Origin: Crotalaria pallida
Taxonomy: Eukaryota; Streptophyta; Magnoliopsida; Fabales; Fabaceae
Assembly (NCBI GenBank): GCA_037953625.1
Contig: CM075652.1
Location: 73,065,501 to 73,129,500 of the forward strand
DNA: 64,000 bases
Direction of reading: 5' to 3'
Below, piece after piece: positions 47,245-57,177 of the stretch; position 1 is the first letter of the stretch, and the number at the start of each line of letters is the position of its first letter. Below the pieces are notes generated by a model. It saw only the letters and a list, made by a program, of their open reading frames with translations, had not been told where the DNA came from and made no database searches. The translations under genes and the position numbers were made by a program.

Positions 47245-47520
47245 CAACGCACCAGATCTGGTGCTGCTGATCGCGCTCGCTTGGGCGAGCCCATCACTCG
47301 CTTGGGCGAGTTCTGGCACCAGCTGGTGCTGCTGGTGCGCGACGTGGGAGGCTGGTGCGGTCAGGTGGGGGTTTGGCGCACCAAAATGCGAGATCTGGTG
47401 CGTTTCCGCGCGCGCCTGGGCGAATTGGGGCCTCGCCTGGGCGGGTTTTTCACTGGCTGGTGCACCAATGAACAGTGCATCCGCCTGGGCGCATGGCTGG
47501 TGCGCCTGGGCGTGACACAG
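47245..47520. repeat. GC-rich palindrome cluster in the F 3' LTR
   Basis: Contains CACCAGATCTGGTG (47250-47263, perfect palindrome), two copies of CTCGCTTGGGCGAG (47276, 47297), CACCAGCTGGTG and repeated GCCTGGGCG. It lies beside the CATAACTTTTTCGTTAACCG block, at the place where S1 and S2 have their TTAATCGATTAA clusters. Frames on both strands here are composition artefacts. Confidence 0.8.
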
Positions 47521-47887
47521 GGTTTTCAATCTTCGATTCGCCATAACTTTTTCGTTAACCGTCGGATCGGGTCCAAATTTTGATACAAGCTTATTAACCC
47601 CTTAAACTTCATATCCAACGGTGGAATTTATTTTCTTAGCATCCTATAATTAATTTCTAATTTTCTCTTTTCGGTCGATTTCCAACATCTAAAACGCCGA
47701 TTTAACCCCCGATTTCGCCTATGTAATTTTGTTCGAAGCCACTATTGCCTCCTACACAACCCCTAGAACTCATAATTACTAGTCGCCTTGCTTACAAAAT
47801 TCATTAAGCAATTAATCCATTCCATTCCCTACATTAATAATCTATTAAATCACTAATTAGGCTTGGATTAAAATTAGGGATGTTACA

Positions 47888-50800
47888 ATTCTCCCCCACT
47901 TATTAGAATTTCGTCCCCGAAATTCTGTTCAATTCCTTCAAATGGAGAACCATCCCAACAAAGGGTTTTCTAAACTACGATGCACACAGCACTAGGTTCT
48001 ACTCCCCCACTTTGAATCGGCATACTACTTTGCTTAAGTACGCCTCCGAACTCAAGCATCCAATAAGGAATACAAATCGTGGTTTAGTTTGGTTAAACTA
48101 GAAGCAAAACGCTCTAAGGTTTTTGAGGTTTACTCCGATGTCGGTTAAATATTGCAAGAGCCCTAAGAAAAGGACTTCTAATAAACCTCAGGTTTCTAGA
48201 ATCGAGAGCAATTCCTCAACTAGATTGGAGATGGCTTCTAAGGTCAACTGGGTTTTTCCCAGACACTTTACTTTAAACGTCTGGAAAGGGTGCTAATCAA
48301 ATTGGTTCTTACATTCTAGGCTTGATTAGTCTGGTGCCATTTATAGTCCTCAGATGACATCAATCATTAATAAACATAAGATTAGGGGTATCAGTTTAAT
48401 CTCATTTCCATCAACGATAGGGTCATTGTCAGATTTACAAATAGCACTATCACTTAATAACTGCCGCATTCAAAACAACCCGAAACTATTTCTATACTCG
48501 ATCTAAACGACAGCATTAATAGAGCTCTAATCACAATCTACCTAGTGATCTACGACTTAGGCGCTATTCTTAAGTCCTAAGCAATCACACTCATTGACAA
48601 ATAAGCAATTAGCACATACATAACGATCAAAATTCAAATATGCACACCAACATTTCATATCAGCGTGTAATTGCAAACACTAACTTGGCAACCTCTACTT
48701 GATTCTAATCTAATCCCGATCTACCTGAATCAGCCCTAGAACTCAGGTCTAAATCTTATGAACACATCTTAGGTAAGCTGCACACATTTCGAATGCAATC
48801 CAAGAAGAGTTTGAAAATTTGCATGGTTTCCCATGATTTGTTCACACATTCAAGTTATGCATGCCAAGATAAAACTTCGATAAAATCAATCACTTTGTAT
48901 GGTTCCAAAATTCAATAAATAAAATCCCATACATCCAAAATATGTGTATCTTTATGTAAATCAGAATAGCGTTCGGGAAATTCGTTTGTGCATTTATGCA
49001 TTAATAAAAATCAAAAGGATATGCCGTAAAACATGTATGCGTTCACCGATGTTTAGAAATTTTGCTTGTCATATAATGAATGAATTTATATATGCATAAG
49101 CCAAGATAACACATCAACAATATTGATGTGATGGTATGGCGATAGATTCATTATTCTTAAACAATCAAATTCTTTTCTTGATGGGAAACCATTTTGATTT
49201 GTTTTACGTAAAATTCATAGGAAAAGATTAAATCGGGAAAATTAATTTTACACTTTAAAATTTTGATATGTTCATGCCAATTAACTCGGATGAAGTTTCC
49301 AAAAACAAATTTTGTAAAGCAAAGCATATCTTTTGTAAATGATTTTCTCCATCTACTTTCGGGAGATTTAGGTGAAGGAATATAACCTTTCTCAAGATTA
49401 GCAAACTCAATGAGAATGGGAGTATGTGGTTTACTAGAAAATTTATTTCAATGCTTCTCAAACAATCAAAATAGTCACATTCCCTTTAACTTTGAGTTTG
49501 ACAACTAAGCTCCATTCCGAATTGAGTAAAGTCACATGGAAGGGTTCCTATTTAATCAGCGGGGGAAATCGATTAAAAGAATAAATTAGTTCATCGCTTG
49601 ATTACTTAGGAATCCTTAGTTTATTAATCAACTTTTCAAAATTTCGTGATACAACTTAGCACTCAATTTAGAATGATTTTCGATCTTATTAAAACGGCGA
49701 TATTCATTTTTGAATTCAGTTCCAAAACATGAAAGTTCATTGGGGTTACTATCACACTTGAAAATCGAACGGTTCCGGGTTTTGAAATGATTATGCTTGG
49801 GAACCAAGCAATTTGTTGATAGCAACACCATTCCATGAAGAAGTTTGCGAAAGGTTTTATGCCCAAAATAGTTTTCATCATGCACATGTTAAGACAATAA
49901 CAATTATCATTTAAATGCACCATTCATCATGTAGACAAACAGAAGACAATACATAGCATCACATTCATTCATTTCCAAACACATAATCTAGCTCTATTCA
50001 ATCACTTTGGATTTTAAGCACCTAATGCCTAAACATAGGACTATTACTATGTACTATCTTAGGGTTTCTTGTATTCAATTCTAGACGTATAAACACTAGC
50101 AATCTATCCTAGCTAACTAGGATTCCTAACTAGCTACTTCTCTTATCCTAAGACAAGACAACACTTCCTACACTTCCGTTGCGCAACTCTGATTCTAAAA
50201 TATTTATGCATACGGAAACCTATGACAAAACCTCTATTCCTCCTGAATTTGGGATCTCACTAAATTCCCAAAATAATCGCCGAAACTTAAGGACAGGATG
50301 ATGATATCCTCCAATATGTGTATACTTGAGGTGATCAGGCTTAACCATACATCATATCGATGATAAGACCATTCTCGTCTTACTTAAGTTTGAAACACAT
50401 AGCCTATTAGTTTTAAAAAGTTGAAATCTTGCTTTGTGTGTCACATTTAGAGTTGGTTTACATGGCGCGAAACTAAAGATCACTTCCTCCCGGTGGGGTA
50501 GCAACCTTGTGCTCTTGCCCGTTGGGGTATTGCTTTCCTTAGCCTCGTCATTCATCCACTTCTAAATATGATTTTTCGTTCTCACAAGATTTCAAGTTTA
50601 GCATGGTAAACTGAACATGATTTGAGTGGACTTAGAAAAGATTTTTCCAATGCTTACCACGCTTTTCGAAAGAAATCGTCAGATGCTAATCGCGCTCCTC
50701 AAATCACTCAACAACCTATAAAGAATCTAGAGTACTCACTACGCTAGACTCCGCAACTATGCCTATTATCATGCTACAATAACACCTGACTAGACCACAA

Positions 50801-50902
50801 AGCAGTTTAACATCTAACTACAAGTTACTCGCTTGATGAGTAACTTTAGGAGTAGTAAGTTACTCCGATGGGCCGAGGAAAAACTGCTCTGATACCATAA
50901 AT
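47888..50902 (-). other. Interior of element F, non-coding
   Basis: 3015 bp. It opens (plus strand) with ATTCTCCCCCACTTATTAG, the PPT complement, then the 20-bp GAATTTCGTCCCCGAAATTC palindrome. It ends with CTGCTCTGATACCA, the PBS complement. In between I see no RT, integrase, protease or gag motif on either strand. The frames present are short and unrelated to known families. Confidence 0.8.
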
Positions 50903-51286
50903 GTAACACCTAGAATAATTACCCATTATATTAAAATAGTGACTTGAAAATTTCTTTTTAAGACGTTTGATTAGTTTCGTTTTAATAGGAAAACGTGTAC
51001 TCATATAATTTGCTTATGAAAATTCTCCGTGAAATCGGACGGAGTTTCGTTTGTTTAAAGGACTTCCCAAAATATTTACTTTAACCTGTAAAATTTATTC
51101 GAAGTAGATTTAAATACATCAGAGACCAGCAGGGCCCAACATATAGTTCAGTCCACTTAGAACATTAGTTCAAAAGGGAGTACAAATAACGTTCCGAACT
51201 CTTAGTTTTCCGAAAAGACAAAGAAATTGAAATACAACAAATTCCCAAAATAACCCATGACCGGTAAATGGTCGCTAAATACTATA

Positions 51287-51309
51287 TACATTCCACGTGG
51301 TGGAATGTA
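51287..51309 (-). other. Conserved hairpin of the LTR family, F 5' LTR
   Basis: Identical to the copy at 45127-45149. Confidence 0.85.
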
Positions 51310-51706
51310 CTCCTGCTCGGCCAGACTTGTGTATGCTCCTTCGGTACCTGTAGAAATATAGCAAGAAGGGTAGCATTACACAGTACTAAAAAAAATAGCT
51401 TCTAAGAAGCATAGCTGACAAACTAGGCCCTATCACATTAAAAATTATCTATTAATCTAACATTCTTTTTCAGATAATCACATACAAGTTCATCTTTGAT
51501 AACTTAAGCCTTATGTCCATACTACCATCCTAGCAATTCTACTTTCAACCTTAAATTACTTTTCAATTCCGGTTACATTAACATTTCCATATTCCAAATT
51601 CCAAACTCATAAAATGACCAACTCACATACATATATCATTATTTTCATAAACCTTTTTATTCTCTTCTCTTTCATTCAATTCACAATTCTCAATCATTCT
51701 GTCCCT

Positions 51707-51990
51707 GGTCACGACCTACTGCGTCTGCACTCCTGTGCACTCACGTCTTACTGTGCCCGGGTATAATTCATATTCATTCTCCCCTGGTCACGACCTACTG
51801 CGTCTGCACTCCTGTTCACTCACGTCTTACTGCGCCCGGGTATAATTCATAACAATTCTCCCCTGGTCGCGACCTACTGCGTCTGCACTTCTGTGCACTC
51901 ACGTCTTACTGCGCCCGGGTATATTTCACATTCATTCTCCCCTGCACTCCTGTGCACTCACGTCTTACTGCGCCCGGGTATAATTCATAT
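51707..51990 (-). repeat. 79-bp minisatellite in the F 5' LTR
   Basis: Three full copies (51712, 51791, 51870) and a fourth that is internally deleted. The copy-number difference from the other LTR explains most of the 167-bp LTR length difference. Confidence 0.95.
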
Positions 51991-53238
51991 CAATTCATTC
52001 TTGGATCATAACAACATCACATATTCACATATAATTGTTAATATCACATTTACTCTTGACAAATTAAATCAAGAACAACATCCATCAAGTTTCTAATCAC
52101 TCAATCACCATCCTCTATCTTATGATTTATTTAGTAACAACAACCCTTCCTTTTTTTTTCCAAGCCATTTATCCTTAATTCATTCCTTGATTACTCGCAC
52201 ATAATTTTCCATTAAATTCGAATTTCTCTTTTATTACTTAGCCCGTCCTAAATGATTTGCCTACGTTAACACTTAATCCATTCTTTGCTTTACGAGTCAT
52301 CCAAAACAAGCACGGTATGATAATACATCAATAACAAGTAACAATCAGCGGACAATAAACAAAACAGTCGACATACTCAGGTATGTCTCAGAATACTATA
52401 AAATTTAGTCCACTCCCTAGGGTTCTTCACTTCCTACTTTAATATTAACAAAAGAGAATTTAACAGAAATCATTTGATTAATATAAATTAACCATTAACA
52501 TACTAATCACCCCTAAGGCTCGTTTCATGCACTTTAAACATCCTAAGGTTTATTCTCTTAATTAATTATCTACCCCTAGTCATCATTACAACAACCTAGA
52601 ATCTATATCCTTAGGAAAGGTAACGCAAACCCCTCTTACCTTCCAACTGGGTGGTGTTGCATCTCAAGCATTAATACTAAGCCTTGGCTCCTTGGTACTT
52701 GGGTTCCCCATCCTTAGCTTCTTGAATCCCTAGACCCTACCAAAAATCCATGCCCATAATGAGTGAGCTCCTATGATGAGAAATCTTAGACCTTGCTTGA
52801 TCTTAGGTGGGGATAATGATAATGGTATTGGGTGCTTGGTTCTTGGTACTTTGTTGATGATTAAGAGGTGGCCTTCTTGGTGGAAGAAATGGGGTTCACG
52901 AATTTGGGGGAAGGAGAGGAGGATTTTTGTTGGTTTGATCTTTGCTTGGTTCATAGTGGAAATGATGAAAGTGATGATGTTATAGCTTGATTTTGGGTGT
53001 TTAAAGGATGGATGATGCCCTTGGTTGATGTGGTGGCTTGATTTTGGATGCTTGGTGGTTGGTGGTGATTTGTGTTCATGGTGCATGAGGGAGGATGGGA
53101 AGAAGATGATGGAGGAAGGGATGATGTTGATGATGGAGTATGAAGGAATATGGTGCCCATGAAGTCTTATTTTTGGCCTTGGAAGCTGCCACCAAATCGT
53201 GTGGCCATCAACCAAAACTTTGGCCCCAAGTTTTGATC

Positions 53239-53514
53239 CAACGCACCAGATCTGGTGCTGCTGATCACGCTCGCTTGGGCGAGCCCATCACTCGCTTGGG
53301 CGAGTTCTGGCACCAGCTGGTGCTGCTGGTGGGCGACGTGGGAGGCTGGTGCGGTCAGGTGGGGGTTTGGCGCGCCAAAACGCGAGATCTGGTGTGTTTC
53401 CGCGCCCGCCTGGGCGAATTGGGGCCTCGCCTGGGCGGGTTTTTCACTGGCTGGTGCACCAATGAACAGTGCATCCGCCTGGGCGCATGGCTGGTGCGCC
53501 TGGGCGTGACACAG
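53239..53514. repeat. GC-rich palindrome cluster in the F 5' LTR
   Basis: Same cluster as 47245-47520 with a few substitutions (for example GATCACGCTCGC in place of GATCGCGCTCGC). Confidence 0.8.
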
Positions 53515-54012
53515 GGTTTTCAATCTTCGATTCGCCATAACTTTTTCGTTAACCGTCGGATCGGGTCCAAATTTTTAGACAAGCTTCTTAACCCCTTAAA
53601 CTTCATATCCAACGGTGGAATTTATTTTCTTAGCATCCTATAATAAATTTCTAATTTTCTCTTTTCAGTAGATTTCCAACATCTAAAACGCCGATTTAAC
53701 CCCCGATTTCGCCTATGTAATTTTGTTCGAAGCCACTATTGCCTCCTACACAACCCCTAGAACTCATAATTACTAGTCGCCTTGCTTACAAAATTCATTA
53801 AGCAATTAATCCATTCCGTTCCCTATATTAATAATCTATTAAATCACTAATTAGGCTTGGATTAAAATTAGGGATGTTACAACACACATGCTTCCTGTGG
53901 CAAACTTCAACACTGTCCAACTTTTCCAAAGTAGGTACATGTCTTTGTACCTCTCACTCCTAGCATTCAGCTAGCATTAGTACTGAAAATTGATTGTGTT
54001 AGAACCAACTAT

Positions 54013-54484
54013 GGCTAAATTACTCGTTTGGTCCCTTATCTTATTTTTCAATTTCAAATTGGTCCCTTACCTTTTTTTGGTTTCAAATTGGTCCCTTATG
54101 TTTCTTTTCGTTGTCAATTTGGTCTCAGAATCACTATTCATCCTACGTGTCAATAACATATTGGTCCACATAGGATGAACAGTGATTCTGGGACCAATTG
54201 ACAACGAAAAGAAACATAAGGGACCAATTTTTTGGTTTGCACCCTGGTATCCGGCCCACTGGGCCGACTAATCCAGTTCGAGGGGGGTCCCGGGGTTAAG
54301 GTTTTATTCCTCTCCCAACGTTGTTGCGGGGGATCGAACCGTGGTTCGCCCTACCAAGTGCAGCCCCTGGCACCACTGCACCAACAGCTCGTTGGTCATA
54401 AGGGACCAATTTAAAATCAAAAAAAGGTAAGGGATCAATTTGAAATTAAAAAATAAGGTAAGAGACCAAATGAATAATTTAGCC
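54013..54484. mobile_element. MITE with long terminal inverted repeats, carrying a SINE
   Basis: Left end GGCTAAATTACTCGTTTGG and right end CCAAATGAATAATTTAGCC pair, continuing through GTCCCTTATCTTATTTTTC and TTTCAAATTGGTCCCTTAC. The element folds on itself almost completely once the SINE at 54231-54397 is removed. No ORF. Flanking duplication not clear. Confidence 0.75.
54231..54397 (-). mobile_element. tRNA-derived SINE
   Basis: 167 bp flanked by a perfect 15-bp duplication ATAAGGGACCAATTT (54216-54230 and 54398-54412). On the minus strand an A box TGGTGCAGTGG and a B box GGTTCGATCCC lie about 40 bp apart, the RNA polymerase III promoter of a tRNA-derived SINE. The 3' end is short and A-rich. 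It is not a tRNA gene: the cloverleaf cannot be completed. Confidence 0.85.
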
Positions 54485-54708
54485 TAAGATTTATGATTTT
54501 ACTATGTGATTATATTGATCATTCAAGCCTTATCATTCGGATCACTTGATCCTCGGGATTTCAATGTCTTTTTTTTTTCAATACATCACAATACCATTTT
54601 ACAGCTCAATTACATGTTGGATCTGGCATAAAATTGTCTGATTCATCCTAATCCTATATAATTCTAAGCTGAATAAATTAGTTCATCAAGTAGATATCTT
54701 GCTGCAAC

Positions 54709-54936
54709 TCACAGATCATAATTAGCCCTGCTTGTGAAGAAAAAAGCCTTCAGATCTTTCCAAATATCCACTACCTTTTCTAGCCAGAAAAAGATGCTCT
54801 TTCTAATTGACACTGAGGGCAAGGTCCACAATAGAACCATGTTGTTGCATTGTTTCCAAGCACCGTGGAGAGGTTCACTGATGCTTCCGTAAATAATTTC
54901 ATATTGTTCTTTGTATTGGATGGTATAGGTTAGCAA
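54709..54936 (-). pseudogene. Copia gag fragment
   Basis: The frame reads YEIIYGSISEPLHGAWKQCN, then NMVLLWTLPSVSIRKSIFF and VVDIWKDLKAFF. The W-x-x-C-x-x-x-V, S-V-S and I-W-x-D-L pattern is that of the copia gag N-terminal domain. It faces away from the adjacent LTR at 54987, so the two probably come from different insertions or from an inversion. Confidence 0.6.
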
Positions 54937-54986
54937 CTTACTTGTGTGGCAAGTAATGCACTTAATTATTGTATGCGTAATTAGTT

Positions 54987-55966
54987 TGTTAGTAAGCTAT
55001 TTGTAATTAGTTAGTGATTAATTAGAGCTAAATATTTTGGCGCCAAATGAGTAGCCATCAACTTGTGTACTCACTTGCTGTGTATATAAATATCTTTCTT
55101 TGTTATTAATAAAACTATGGTTTTGACATACTCAGCCCTAAGGGCTGAGTTTAAGCCATCAAATAAGATTCCTAAATTATTTAAAATTTCCTAATTAGTC
55201 AATACTTATTTATTGATTTTAATAATACAATATCTTCTTTTTATTCTCTTATTAACTCCTACCAAACTTACTTTTTAGAATTCTCATATTACCCCTATGT
55301 AATATCTTATCACACCTTCTCAGTTCACGACACCACCCATCATCTTTGTTCTCACGGCACAACCCATCTCCTTCTCAGTTCACGCTCCAACCCATAGGCA
55401 AATAAATGGAAATATGAACTCCACTGCATGAAGTCTCTCAATTTACGGAGCAACAAAAAAACTAAATGGACTAATGGAGCATATATTGAGAGCCATTCAC
55501 CTTCTCTGCTCTCATTTTTTTTTTATAAATTCCCAAATTTCATTTCCTTCATTCTTCCAAATCATTTCACTTAATTATTTGATTTGGAAGAATAAAGGAC
55601 ATGAAATTTGGGAATTTATAAAAAAAAATTGAGAGTAGAAAAAAAAAATTGAGAGAAGAGACATCAAAAAACTGGGTGTCGTGAGAACAAAGGTGATGGG
55701 TGGTGCCGTGAACTGAGAAGATGTGATAAGTGATTACATAGGAGTAATATGAGAATTCTAAAATGTGGGTTTGGTAGGAGTTAATAAGAGAATAAAAAAA
55801 AGATATTGTATTATTAAAATTAATTAATAAGTATTGATTAATTAGGAAATTTTAAATGATTTAGAAATCTTATTAATGGCTTAAACTCAGCCCTAAGGGC
55901 TGAGTATATCAAAACCAATAAAACAAACCATTTCATTTTAACAATTTTCATTTTATGGTATCAGAG
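54987..55966 (+). repeat. Copia-type LTR with PBS, split by a foldback element
   Basis: Begins TGTTAGTAAGC, has a TATA box GTATATAAATA (55082), and ends TTTTAACA (55943). Twelve bases later comes TGGTATCAGAG (55956-55966), the initiator tRNA-Met primer-binding site. The 801-bp foldback 55116-55916 sits between AATAAAAC repeats inside it. The rest of the element is missing or replaced downstream. Confidence 0.55.
55116..55916. mobile_element. Foldback (large hairpin) transposable element
   Basis: The two halves are near-perfect inverted repeats over some 300 bp each, from GGTTTTGACATACTCAGCCC on the left to CTGAGTATATCAAAACC on the right, meeting at a short centre around 55555-55590 (CTTCCAAATCA ... 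TGATTTGGAAG). The termini also contain the palindrome ACTCAGCCCTAAGGGCTGAGT. The left half has about 150 bp with no partner. AATAAAAC at 55108-55115 and 55917-55924 is a likely 8-bp target duplication. No ORF. Confidence 0.85.
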
Positions 55967-56310
55967 AGCTAGCCAAACACATCGAAGGAGGGAAGGTGGA
56001 TGCCAAGCAAGCAGGGCTTAAAGATTCTGAGGCTAGGCTCTGACCAAAAACAAGCCCGAAAGAAAGGGTACTCCATGTCAGTAGGCTGAAGATCTGGGTA
56101 AGCTTCATAGGAGCGGACAAGTGCCCCGACCCGCAGGAAAAAACCACATCCAGAGACAAACCAACTAGCCGGAAAGACAACAAAGAAATTGGAGAAAGGC
56201 ACCAAGAAGCACTCAGTAAGCAGAAGAGGATAGCTGCAATTCGAGCCTTTTCAGGCTCTCAAGTGACAGCTCCCCAAGCTAAAAGGAATGCTATTAAGAA
56301 ACCTTAGGAA
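55967..56310 (+). pseudogene. Lys-rich coding remnant interrupted by element D
   Basis: One frame reads AKHIEGGKVDAKQAGLKDSE, then (after a TGA) KIWVSFIGADKCPDPQEK and RIAAIRAFSGSQVTAPQAKR, with a TAG near 56307. Beyond element D (after 62240) a similar texture continues, KEAGKDLDEPHTSPQPTTF. The charged composition suggests a decayed retroelement protein rather than random sequence. I do not recognise the family. Confidence 0.35.
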
Positions 56311-57167
56311 AACGGTGTAACACCCACATTTTTATCGTACGTGCGTAAACGATTTTTGACGAAAGAAACTTTGAAATCCTGTTCTATAAGAGATTTTCAG
56401 AAAAGTATTTTTCATAAGAAAGAAATAAAGTGCTGATTTCCATGAATTTTTATAAACAAAATGTTTTATAGAAGAAAGTAAATGATTTTGTTGAGGTGAA
56501 AAATGATTTGCTAAATTATGATTTTATTAAAAGATGATTTTTGTTAGATATGAAATTTTTGGATATGTTATCTTTGAAAATTTGTATCTTTTAAACTGTA
56601 ACTCGGATTTTCATGATCTTTATATTAAAACGATCGTTTTGAAACCTAGAATTTGAAAATGTAATTTTTAGAATTTTCTGGAGTGATTTATAAAAAATTT
56701 ATTTTCAGAATTTAAGAAATACGAATTTTAAAGAAAATGGTTGTGAATGTGATTTTTAGAATTAATTGCATTATTGTATGAATTGATGATTTTAAGTAAA
56801 TGTGATTAGAAATAAAAGTGCAAAGCATGTATGTATGTGTGTATGTATGATACGGTTGTGTATATGTATGTGTGTGATATATGTGCTATACGTGTGTGTG
56901 TGTGCACGAGTGTGCATAAACTTAAGATTTTAGAAGCCTAGAGAGTAAGGAACCAAACTAGAACTATAAGCCAACTAGTTAGCAAAAACCCTAACTAAGA
57001 GCCAACTACCCATTAGCCCTAAGTGACCCCTAGCATCTAACCTACTCCACTTTGTCCCCTTAACTTTGATAAAATCCACCCATGCAAGTTTTTGTGAAGA
57101 CCAAATCACCCCTCCCATTCATGCTTGGACCGAATTTTACAAGGGCAAAAGAGGGAAATTCGTGGGT

Positions 57168-57177
57168 CTATATATAT
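57168..57177 (+). promoter_or_regulatory. TATA box of element D
   Basis: CTATATATAT about 850 bp from the 5' end, followed by a CA-rich likely start region and an AG-rich leader. Counterparts at 38393-38383 (C) and 24145 (B). Confidence 0.65.

Larger units (their letters stand above)
44742..47887 (-). repeat. 3' LTR of element F
   Basis: Ends TGTAACACCTAGAATAATT and TTAGGGATGTTACA on the plus strand. It matches the other LTR with only scattered substitutions. The main difference is about two extra copies of the internal minisatellite. Confidence 0.95.
44742..53881 (-). mobile_element. Non-autonomous gypsy-type LTR retrotransposon (F), structurally complete
   Basis: 9140 bp with perfect target duplication ACACA (44737-44741 and 53882-53886) and two LTRs of 3146 and 2979 bp. 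On the minus strand the PBS TGGTATCAGAGCAG (50898-50885) follows the 5' LTR after a 4-base gap, complementary to initiator tRNA-Met. The PPT AAGTGGGGGAGAAT precedes the 3' LTR. Just before the PPT is GAATTTCGGGGACGAAATTC, a palindrome typical of the pol end of Tekay/Del-type chromoviruses. The 3-kb interior has no gag-pol frame, so it would need proteins in trans. Confidence 0.9.
50903..53881 (-). repeat. 5' LTR of element F
   Basis: 2979 bp, same ends as 44742-47887. The low divergence points to a recent insertion. Confidence 0.95.

Noticed and set aside
47146..47583. Overlapping ORFs on both strands (145, 123 and 84 codons), duplicated at 53140-53643
   Set aside because: They lie in the GC-rich palindrome cluster of the LTR, are open in several frames at once, and match no family.
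54231..54397. Possible tRNA gene from A and B boxes
   Set aside because: No acceptor stem or anticodon arm can be formed, and the 15-bp TSD shows a SINE.
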